This document shows positions 57,455-64,000 of a DNA stretch of 64,000 bases, piece by piece (the first letter of the stretch is position 1; each line of letters begins with the position of its first letter). The notes beneath the pieces were generated by a model. That model made no database searches, was not told where the DNA came from, and saw only the letters and a list, made by a program, of their open reading frames with translations. The translations under genes were made by a program, and so were the position numbers. This stretch comes from Rhodothalassium salexigens DSM 2132 (GTDB lineage Bacteria > Pseudomonadota > Alphaproteobacteria > Sphingomonadales > Rhodothalassiaceae). Where the stretch lies: contig NZ_SLXO01000013.1 in the NCBI RefSeq assembly GCF_004341375.1, positions 25,291-89,290 on the forward strand, read 5' to 3'.

Positions 57455-59248
57455 ATGAGTCGTTATGCTGCGCCCTTGAAGGATATGCGTCTGGCCCTGG
57501 ATGTGGCCGCGGGGATCGAGGACCTGACCCGTATTCCGCAATTCTCCGAAGCCACTCCCGATCTGGTCGACGCGGTGCTGGACGAGGCGGGCAAGCTTGC
57601 CGCCGAGACCATGGCGCCGCTCAACGCGGTCGGCGACAGCCAGGGCGCGCAGTGGGACAATGGCGTGGTGCGCATGCCCGAGGGCTTCAAGGACGCCTAT
57701 GACGAGTATGTGAACGGCGGCTGGAACGGCCTCACCTTTACGACCGAGCATGGCGGGCAGGGGCTGCCGTTCGCGCTTGGGCTGGCGGTCCAGGAGACCT
57801 GGGCGTCGGCCAATATGGCGCTGTCGCTGTGCCCCTTGCTGAACCAGGGCGCGGTCGAGGCGTTGACCCATCACGGCTCGGAAGAGCTGAAGCGGCTGTA
57901 TCTGCCCAAGCTGATCTCGGGCGAATGGGCCGGCACCATGAACCTGACCGAGCCGCAGGCGGGCTCCGACGTGGGCGCCCTGACCACCCGCGCCGAGCGC
58001 GCCGAGGACGGCACCTACCGGATCAAGGGCCAGAAGATCTACATCACCTTCGGCGAACACGACCTGACCGGCAATATCGTCCATCTGGTGCTTGCCCGGC
58101 TGAGCGACGCGCCCGAGGGCACGCGCGGCATTTCGTGCTTCCTGGTGCCCAAGTTCCTGCCGGACGAAAACGGCCAGCCGGGCCAGCGCAACGACCTGCG
58201 CTGCGCCGGGCTCGAACACAAACTGGGCATCCACGCCTCGCCCACCTGCACCATGCAGTTCGGCGACAATGACGCCTGCGTGGGCTGGCTGGTCGGCGAG
58301 GAGAACAAGGGCCTGCGCGCCATGTTCACGATGATGAACCATGCCCGCATCTGTGTCGGCCTGCAGGGCGTGGCGATCGCCGAGCGCGCCTATCAACAAG
58401 CCGTGGCGTTCGCCCAGGAGCGGGTGCAATCGGCGGAGTATGGCAGCCGGGGGCCGTCGGTGCCGATCATCCAGCACGCGCTGATCCGGCGCAAACTGAT
58501 GACCATGAAGGCGACCGTCGAGGCCATGCGCGCGCTGACCTACGCCACCGGCGGGGCGGTCGACCGCGCCCACGCCCACCCCGACGCCGACGAACGCGCC
58601 AAGGCCCAGGGGCTGGCCGACCTGTTGACGCCGGTGGTCAAGGCTTGGTGCACCGACATGGGCGTCGAATTGACCTCCGAGAACATCCAGATCCACGGCG
58701 GCATGGGCTTCATCGAAGAATCCGGGGCGCCGCAGCACTATCGCGACGCCCGCATCGCGCCGATTTATGAGGGCACCAACGGCATCCAGGCCATGGACCT
58801 GGTGGGCCGCAAGTTGGCCATGGACGACGGTCGGCATTGGAAGGCGCTGTTCGCCGACATCCGCGATTTCGCGGGCGCCATCGCCGGCGACGACACGCTG
58901 GGCTCGATCGCCGAATATCTGTCCGACGGGGTCGAGGCGTTGCAACATGCCGCCGTCTGGCTGGCCGGCAACGATCTGGACGAGGCGCGCGCCACCGCTG
59001 CCGGGGCGTCGCCGTTCCTGACCCTGTTCGGCACCGTGGCCGGCGGCTATTATCTGGCGCTGCAGGCGCGCGAGGCCCAGCGGCGGCTTGACGCCGGCAC
59101 CGGCGACCCGGTGTTCCTGGCCAACAAGATCGCCACCGCGCGCTTCTTCGCCGAACAATGCCTGCCGCCGGCGACCGCGCTTTTGGGCCCGATCACCCGC
59201 GGCGCCGAATTGTTCTATGCGCTGGAGCCCGACCAATTCGCCGCGTGA
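57455..59248 (+). CDS. Long-form acyl-CoA dehydrogenase (DmdC/FadE-like, about 600 residues)
   Basis: 597 residues from the ATG at 57455, with GGAGG upstream. A long N-terminal extension precedes the ACAD core. FTTEHGGQGLPFALGLAVQE, MNLTEPQAGSDVG, and HGGMGFIEESGAPQHYRD lead to the catalytic E439 in IAPIYEGTNGIQAMDL. A C-terminal extra helical domain (about 470-597) is typical of the branch that includes 3-methylmercaptopropionyl-CoA dehydrogenase (DmdC) and broad long-chain enzymes; without DmdB or DmdD nearby, a fatty-acid role is equally possible. Confidence 0.9.
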   Translation: MSRYAAPLKDMRLALDVAAGIEDLTRIPQFSEATPDLVDAVLDEAGKLAAETMAPLNAVGDSQGAQWDNGVVRMPEGFKDAYDEYVNGGWNGLTFTTEHGGQGLPFALGLAVQETWASANMALSLCPLLNQGAVEALTHHGSEELKRLYLPKLISGEWAGTMNLTEPQAGSDVGALTTRAERAEDGTYRIKGQKIYITFGEHDLTGNIVHLVLARLSDAPEGTRGISCFLVPKFLPDENGQPGQRNDLRCAGLEHKLGIHASPTCTMQFGDNDACVGWLVGEENKGLRAMFTMMNHARICVGLQGVAIAERAYQQAVAFAQERVQSAEYGSRGPSVPIIQHALIRRKLMTMKATVEAMRALTYATGGAVDRAHAHPDADERAKAQGLADLLTPVVKAWCTDMGVELTSENIQIHGGMGFIEESGAPQHYRDARIAPIYEGTNGIQAMDLVGRKLAMDDGRHWKALFADIRDFAGAIAGDDTLGSIAEYLSDGVEALQHAAVWLAGNDLDEARATAAGASPFLTLFGTVAGGYYLALQAREAQRRLDAGTGDPVFLANKIATARFFAEQCLPPATALLGPITRGAELFYALEPDQFAA

Positions 59249-60903
59249 CGCCGGCGGGCGCGCGCAGCCCCCTTTGCCTGGCGGCGTTGGCGCTGGGCCT
59301 GGGGACGAGTTGGGGGGCGAGTTGGGCGGCGGCGGCCCAGGAACCACCGGTGCCGCCGCCCACCGAGGACGCCGCACCGCCGGCTGCGCGCCTGCCCGAT
59401 ACCCGCGCGGTCGACGACCCGGGCGCCCAGGCGGCGCCCTGGGTCGACGCCTGGCGCGCCTTGAGCGCCGCCCAGGCCGACGGGGCGCGCGCCGCCCGCT
59501 TGCTCGACCTGGTCGACCGGGTGCTGGCCTATGACAGTTTGCCCGAGCGCCACCGTGCCCTGGCGCAGTTCCTGCGCGCGGCCGCTCTGGTGCGGGCCGG
59601 CGAGCCCGAGGCTGCGCGCGCGCTGCTGTGGCGGCTTTATGACGACGGCCGGCACTATCCCGACGGGCTGATCACGCTGTTGCAGTTGGAGCGCCAATTG
59701 GGCGGCGTGGCGGGGGAGGGCCGGGCGCTGACGGCGCTCGCCCGCACCTATCCCTTCGCGGCGCAAAAGCTCAACCCGGCCTATGCGGTGTCGGTGCTGG
59801 GGCGCCTGCACCGGGCGGCCGAGGCCGGCGAGCTGCCCGCCCGCCAGGCGGACCAGCCGCCCCGGCATCTGGCGCTCCTCGACGCGCTGTACAAGGCCGG
59901 GGTCGAGCCGGTGACCGCCGAGGGACTGTCGCCCGACTTCTTCTATGAGGATCTGATCGCCCATTATGTGGACCGGGGCGACTTGGCCGCCGCGCGGCGG
60001 CTGGCGTTGCGCGTGCGCAGCTACCGGGTGCTGGTCGACCTGAAGATCGACCGCCGGTTCGAGCCCTTGTGGGGGGTCGTCGACGCCTTGGTGGTGCCCG
60101 ACCTGGCCGCTGCCGGGCGCAAGGCGCTGGCCCATGCGCGCGAGCAGGCGGCGCGCCTGCCGGACGCGCCGGCGGCGCAGTTGCGCCTGGTCGAGGAGTT
60201 GATCCGGGTCGGCGATTTCGCCGGCGCGCTTGAAGACGCGCGTATCGCGCTGGCGCGCTTCGGCGATGGCGGCGACGAGAAGAGCCTGTATTTCCTGGAC
60301 AATATGATCGTCTATGCCCTGGTGGCGCTGGGCCGCGACGACGCGGCGCGCGAGCGGATGGCCGAGCTGCTCGACCTCGACCTGGCGACGCATCCCGATG
60401 TGCTCAACCAGTGGATCAACTACGGCTTTGTCTTGGCCGACCTGGGCGATGCCGACGCCGCGATCGATCTGGCGCGGCGGGCGCGCGCGCAGCAGGTCAA
60501 CCCGCTGTCGCCCTATGGCGCGGGGTTTGTGCGCGCGGTCGAGGTCTGCGCGCTCGATCTGCTCGACCGCGAAGACGAAAGCGCCGAGACGATGGCGTGG
60601 TTCGACGCCAACCCGATGGTCAATGCCGAGGCGACCGCCTATGCGCTGGCCTGTCGCGGCGACGACGCCGGTCTGGCGGCATTGTTCAAGGCGCGCCTTG
60701 CCGACCCCGAGCAGCGCGGGCCGGCGCTGCGCACCTTGAGCGCCCACCGGATCAACGGCCCCACGGATGGCGCGATCCACGCCCGGGTGTTCGCGGCCCT
60801 CGACCGGCTGCGCGCCGACCCCGAGGTGATGACGGCGGCGCGCGCGGCCGGTCGATTGACCGACCAGCCTTTGGATCTGGCGTTCGTCAACGCGCTCGAA
60901 TAG
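59245..60903 (+). CDS. Exported TPR-like repeat protein, function unknown
   Basis: 552 residues with a GTG start at 59245 that overlaps the dehydrogenase stop (GTGA). A signal peptide (PLCLAALALGLGTSWGASWAAAAQ) leads to a helical solenoid: repeating A..L...G....A pairs, for example FLRAAALVRAGEPEAARALL, VEELIRVGDFAGALEDARIAL and VYALVALGRDDAARERMAELL, suggest TPR-like helices. It is periplasmic or attached to the envelope. Close coupling to the acyl-CoA dehydrogenase is by translation overlap, not by obvious function. The family is not recognised. Confidence 0.75.
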   Translation: MTPAGARSPLCLAALALGLGTSWGASWAAAAQEPPVPPPTEDAAPPAARLPDTRAVDDPGAQAAPWVDAWRALSAAQADGARAARLLDLVDRVLAYDSLPERHRALAQFLRAAALVRAGEPEAARALLWRLYDDGRHYPDGLITLLQLERQLGGVAGEGRALTALARTYPFAAQKLNPAYAVSVLGRLHRAAEAGELPARQADQPPRHLALLDALYKAGVEPVTAEGLSPDFFYEDLIAHYVDRGDLAAARRLALRVRSYRVLVDLKIDRRFEPLWGVVDALVVPDLAAAGRKALAHAREQAARLPDAPAAQLRLVEELIRVGDFAGALEDARIALARFGDGGDEKSLYFLDNMIVYALVALGRDDAARERMAELLDLDLATHPDVLNQWINYGFVLADLGDADAAIDLARRARAQQVNPLSPYGAGFVRAVEVCALDLLDREDESAETMAWFDANPMVNAEATAYALACRGDDAGLAALFKARLADPEQRGPALRTLSAHRINGPTDGAIHARVFAALDRLRADPEVMTAARAAGRLTDQPLDLAFVNALE

Positions 60904-60924
60904 CGCTTGGGTGGCGTCTCGGCC

Positions 60925-61476
60925 TCAGCCGTCGCCGGGCCCGTCGCCCGTGACGCGGGCCGCGCGGCGACGCGCCAAGCCCGTGCGCCCGCTTGGCCGG
61001 CGCCGCTCGCGCGCTTCGCGGGCCAGGCGGCGCTTGTTCCAGCCATAGATGGCGCGCGCCGCCACATGCTCATAGCCCCAACTCATCACCGGGTTGACGC
61101 CGGGCAGGCTGACCGCGTCGGCCAACAGATGCCAGCGCCGCTTGGGCAGCCGCCGCCAAATGGCGATGAACGCGTCGAGGCCGACCAGCAGCGTATCGTG
61201 CTCGTCGACCGCGTAGAGACGGCGATAGGCCATCTCCTGGGTGACGCCGTGGCGCGCCAGATCGGCACCCTCGGTGGAAATGTCCACCCAGGCGAGCGGC
61301 GCGCCGGCGGCGTCCGCCTCGTCGCGATAATGGTTGATCTCGGCGCTGCATACCGGGCAGGCCTCGTTGTAAAAGGTGGTCAGGCCGGGCGCGGCGCCCG
61401 GCCCGTCCTTGGCCTCGGCGGTCGCGCCCTGGGCGTCGGCGCCGGTCGGATCGGATCTTTCGGATGTCTGGGTCAT
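60925..61476 (-). CDS. DCC family thiol-disulfide oxidoreductase-like protein (DUF393)
   Basis: 183 residues from the ATG at 61476. After a flexible 30-residue N-terminus, FYNEACPVCSAEINHYRD holds a CxxC pair (C40, C43) and a fold typical of DUF393/DCC proteins, whose motif is usually FDGxCxxC. Further blocks: WVDISTEGADLARHGVTQEMAYRRLYAVDEHD and GLDAFIAIWRRLP. It is presumed to carry out thiol-disulfide exchange. The C-terminal tail is Arg-rich (EARERRRPSGRTGLARRRAAR), perhaps disordered. It is downstream of the ATL gene on the same strand (79-base gap). Confidence 0.85.
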   Translation of the reverse strand: MTQTSERSDPTGADAQGATAEAKDGPGAAPGLTTFYNEACPVCSAEINHYRDEADAAGAPLAWVDISTEGADLARHGVTQEMAYRRLYAVDEHDTLLVGLDAFIAIWRRLPKRRWHLLADAVSLPGVNPVMSWGYEHVAARAIYGWNKRRLAREARERRRPSGRTGLARRRAARVTGDGPGDG

Positions 61477-61555
61477 AGCCCTGGTTCGCGACGCCGGGGC
61501 GCCCCGGATCAGGGCGGGTGCCGCCCGCGCCGCGATGCCGCAGGCAGCGTATGGC

Positions 61556-61969
61556 TCAGCGGTCGGGCGCCAGGCCGCGGGCGATGAACCACACATGGCC
61601 GGGCCCGGCCCAGCGATGGCGCGACCAGTCGAGCCGGTCGCGGCGGTCGAAGGCGATGCCCTCGGCCTCCAGTCGCCGGCGCTGGTCGGCCGCGCCGGCA
61701 TGGGGCGAGACCGCACCGCGGGCATTGACCACCCGGTGCCAGGGCAAGGCATGGGGCACCGGGTCCCGGCGCCCCGACAGCGCATAGCCCACCTGGCGCG
61801 CGGTCAGGCCCGGCAGCATGGCCGCGATCTGGCCGTAGCTGGCGACCCGGCCCGCCGGGATTTCGGCCACCAACGCGCGAACCAGGGCATAGCGGCGGGC
61901 TGGGACCGAGGCGCCGGTGGTGTCGGTGGCGCCATGGGGGGCTTGGGGGAGGCGATCTATCAAATCCAT
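61556..61969 (-). CDS. Alkyltransferase-like (ATL) DNA repair protein
   Basis: 137 residues from the ATG at 61969, with AGGAG just before. The MGMT/Ogt DNA-binding fold is recognised by IPAGRVASYGQIAAML, ARQVGYAL (arginine finger R58) and PWHRVVNARG (76-85). The active cysteine of true alkyltransferases (PCHRV) is replaced by tryptophan W77, the mark of ATL proteins. They bind O6-alkylguanine and hand the lesion to nucleotide excision repair rather than repairing it themselves. Confidence 0.92.
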   Translation of the reverse strand: MDLIDRLPQAPHGATDTTGASVPARRYALVRALVAEIPAGRVASYGQIAAMLPGLTARQVGYALSGRRDPVPHALPWHRVVNARGAVSPHAGAADQRRRLEAEGIAFDRRDRLDWSRHRWAGPGHVWFIARGLAPDR

Positions 61970-62026
61970 TGCTCCTGGGTCAGATCGGTCGCGCCTCTGA
62001 ATGCCGGTAGATGGCTATTTTTTGCT

Positions 62027-62039
62027 ATATTGCCAATAT
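62027..62039. promoter_or_regulatory. AT-rich palindrome upstream of the chemoreceptor gene
   Basis: ATATTGCCAATAT is an odd-centred perfect palindrome, within a 70-base AT-rich patch (62010-62080) in the 149-base divergent region. It could be part of a promoter or an operator of the chemoreceptor gene, 80 bases upstream of its start. Confidence 0.4.
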
Positions 62040-62118
62040 TAAGACAAAATTTACAACCCTGGTTTTATCAAAGGGCTTCCGTGTTTTTGGAGTCGTATTG
62101 GTTGTGGAGTGTACGTCG

Positions 62119-63909
62119 ATGGATACTGGCACCTATCTCGGCCTGGGCGATAATCGCCAAACTGACGGCCGTCACCAGTCGAGTGAGCAACGAACGGGCG
62201 AAGCGGAACGAATTCTCAGCCAAGCGATTGATGCGATTGTCCAGATTGACGAAACGAATCGGGTCACCTTCTATAATCAGGCGGCCGTTAACCTTTGGGG
62301 CTATGAGCCGAACGAGGTGATCGGGCGCAACGTCAAGATGCTGGTGCCGCCGGAGATGCAGCACAAGCACGACGATTTCGTGAACCGGAACCGGACCACC
62401 GGCGTTGACAAGATTGTCGGTACCAGCCGCGATGTGGCGATCCATAGAAAGGATGGTTCCGTTCGTTTGGGCAGCTTGTCTCTCTCGAAGGTGACGGACG
62501 CCGATGGCCGGATCAGCTACACGGCGTTTGTTAAAGACATCACAGAAGAGCGCCAAACCCAAGACCTCTTCATTCAGACCCTTGAGCAGGCCATCGATGC
62601 GGTTGTGACCATTGATGAGGCCAACCGGGTGACGTTCTTCAATGCGGCGGCGGAGCGCTTGTGGGGCTATGGCCGCGACGAGGTCATTGGACAAAATGTC
62701 AAGATGCTGGTGCCGCCGGAAATGCAGCACAAGCACGACGGTTTTGTGGACGCCAATCGGGCCACCGGTGTCGACAAGATCGTCGGCACGAGTCGGGAAG
62801 TGGCTATTCATCGCAAGGACGGTAGTTTTTGTTATGCCAGTTTGTCCTTGTCAAAAGTAAATACTGGCACGGGGAGTATCATTTACACCGCCTTTTTACG
62901 TGATGTGACCGAAGAAATTCAGCGGCGGGAGGAATTTAAACGTTTGTCCCTCGTTGCTAACGAAACCGATAATTCGGTGATTATCACCGATGCCGATGGC
63001 TTCATTGAGTTTGTCAATCCAGGGTTCACAGCACTGACCGGATTTTCCTTGGAAGAAATTAAAGGGAAAAAGCCGGGCGATGTTTTGCAAGGGCCCAATA
63101 CCGATCCCAAAACGGTTGATCGAATCCGAACCGCGTTGAAAATGCGGAAGCCGGTCTACGAAGAAATCCTCAATTATACAAAGGCCGGCAATCCATACTG
63201 GGTTTCCATTGCAATTAACCCAGTTTTTGACGACTATGGAGTTTTGAGTAACTATATATCTATTCAGGCGAATATTTCGTCAACAAAAACCCAATCTGTC
63301 GAGTTCGAGAGAACCTTACAGGTTATCAATGAATCCAATGCTATTATTGAGTGGGGAAAAAATTTCACGCTTACATCTGTCAATTCCTATTTTGAAATGC
63401 TCGGCGGAAGTCAGGTAGATATAAATTTGGATAAAATGTTAAGCTCTGGCGAAATAAAATCTTTGCAGAATGACGGGTCGTTGCAAAAAGAAGTCGAGTT
63501 TTCCACGGCTGATGGTCGGGACGTGGTCCTGAAGGGTAGTTTTGGCTGCATGCAGGACGTCAATGGCGAGATCATCAAGTACCTCATGATCGGAATCGAT
63601 GTCACCGGGCAAAAGACGGCCGTGTTGAAAACCCAAGAGGCGGTCGAGGAAGCAAAACGGTCGAGCGAACGGGTCATTAAGATCGCCCGCGCGATCAAGG
63701 ATGTGGCGGCACAGACCAACCTGTTGTCTTTGAACGCGACCATTGAGGCCGCCCGCGCCGGGGAGGCAGGCCGGGGCTTCGCCGTGGTGGCCAACGAGGT
63801 CAAACAACTCGCCGCGACCACTCGTCAGGAGGCGGACAATATCTCTGACCTAGTCAATCAAAACAACGATCTTATGGAACGTTTGGTGGCCGCCGTGCGC
63901 GATATCTAG
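62119..63909 (+). CDS. Soluble multi-PAS methyl-accepting chemotaxis-type protein, short signalling domain
   Basis: 596 residues from the ATG at 62119, with GGAG nine bases upstream. There is no membrane segment. Two near-identical PAS domains (about 35-150 and 155-270) share [15 protein letters not shown] and [11 protein letters not shown] third (about 280-395) has a LOV-like block [15 protein letters not shown] but lacks the flavin cysteine. A fourth, weaker one covers about 400-510. The receptor hairpin tip [24 protein letters not shown] (534-557) and EVKQLAATT are present, but the protein ends about 40 residues later, so the usual long C-terminal helix is missing. Resembles BdlA/Aer-like soluble receptors. 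GC content is mosaic: the third and fourth PAS parts are AT-rich. Confidence 0.85.
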   Translation: MDTGTYLGLGDNRQTDGRHQSSEQRTGEAERILSQAIDAIVQIDETNRVTFYNQAAVNLWGYEPNEVIGRNVKMLVPPEMQHKHDDFVNRNRTTGVDKIVGTSRDVAIHRKDGSVRLGSLSLSKVTDADGRISYTAFVKDITEERQTQDLFIQTLEQAIDAVVTIDEANRVTFFNAAAERLWGYGRDEVIGQNVKMLVPPEMQHKHDGFVDANRATGVDKIVGTSREVAIHRKDGSFCYASLSLSKVNTGTGSIIYTAFLRDVTEEIQRREEFKRLSLVANETDNSVIITDADGFIEFVNPGFTALTGFSLEEIKGKKPGDVLQGPNTDPKTVDRIRTALKMRKPVYEEILNYTKAGNPYWVSIAINPVFDDYGVLSNYISIQANISSTKTQSVEFERTLQVINESNAIIEWGKNFTLTSVNSYFEMLGGSQVDINLDKMLSSGEIKSLQNDGSLQKEVEFSTADGRDVVLKGSFGCMQDVNGEIIKYLMIGIDVTGQKTAVLKTQEAVEEAKRSSERVIKIARAIKDVAAQTNLLSLNATIEAARAGEAGRGFAVVANEVKQLAATTRQEADNISDLVNQNNDLMERLVAAVRDI

Positions 63910-64000
63910 GTCCTGTTGACGAAGTGGATTCCCAAGGCGGTCGAAGCGTGATTCAAGACTGGCTTTTGGGAGGCGGTCTTGGTTCGCGGGTTGATGACGG
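63910..64000 (+). other. Window-end sequence, possible mobile-element end
   Basis: The 91 bases after the receptor stop codon show no supported gene. The junction sequence CTAGGTCCTGTTGAC and the following GATTCAAGACTGG have the look of an IS5-family-type terminus, but the element, if any, lies beyond the window. This is a resemblance only. Confidence 0.2.

Noticed and set aside
62995..63110. LOV photoreceptor domain in the third PAS of the chemoreceptor
   Set aside because: The block [15 protein letters not shown] resembles LOV, but the photoactive cysteine of the NCRFLQ motif is absent.

Overview
The window is GC-rich (about 70% by eye) chromosomal DNA from an alphaproteobacterium, most likely Rhodospirillales or a close relative. 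This rests on the gene set (hflKC-degP, divergent serB/miaA, mreBCD-mrdA-rodA, separate glyQ/glyS, PPDK, PccA with MeaB, IVD with MCC alpha), on many GTG/TTG starts and four-base ATGA overlaps, and on remembered gene order. No database search was run. I see no rRNA, tRNA, CRISPR array or transposase gene.

Layout. 1-2018: 3' end of a NatA/NatB-type ABC exporter. 2194-3474 (-): moaE and a secreted EF-hand protein. 3835-5826: propionyl-CoA carboxylase alpha (pccA), behind a tandem 19-bp repeat. 6143-8056 (-): S49 peptidase, TrmN6-like methyltransferase, DUF2007. 8470-12797: polyprenyl diphosphate synthase, then glyQS. 12916-16604: ppdK-meaB. 16643-20175: a 39-residue membrane protein, an orphan hydantoinase B and a PLP sulfur-amino-acid enzyme. 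20176-27211: MHYT-PAS-GGDEF-EAL protein, yaaA, LysR regulator, GMC oxidoreductase, cold-shock protein, FKBP isomerase. 27591-31475: PAS_5 protein, Tat-exported carotenoid oxygenase, DUF2141 protein, membrane LytTR regulator.

31518-38575 is the accessory stretch. Isovaleryl-CoA dehydrogenase and MCC alpha lie on the same strand but are separated by about 3.8 kb holding a small membrane protein, a phosphodiesterase-like exoprotein, one strikingly AT-rich gene with a DNA-glycosylase-like C-terminus, and a VapB antitoxin with no VapC. The MCC beta and enoyl hydratase genes that would complete the leucine pathway are absent. 38721-39482 is a DUF1640 coiled-coil protein expanded in 11-residue units.

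39583-54768 is the cell-envelope and housekeeping core: mrp, hflK-hflC, degP, serB, miaA-ilvC, mreBCD-mrdA-rodA and a CNNM/CBS protein. serB and miaA share start-codon bases, and ilvC follows miaA without ilvIH. 54813-61969 holds an FAD-linked oxidase, tsaC/sua5, a long acyl-CoA dehydrogenase, a TPR-like exported protein, a DCC-family protein and an alkyltransferase-like DNA repair protein. 62119-63909 is a soluble multi-PAS chemoreceptor with mosaic GC that stops just after the receptor tip, next to sequence that might be a mobile-element end.

Functional themes: acyl-CoA and branched-chain amino-acid catabolism (PccA, MeaB, IVD, MCC alpha, long ACAD); rod-shape cell-wall synthesis; membrane protein quality control (HflKC, DegP, SppA); tRNA charging and modification (GlyQS, MiaA, TsaC, TrmN6-like). 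The least explained pieces are the AT-rich glycosylase-like gene, the orphan VapB, the hendecad protein and the mosaic chemoreceptor.
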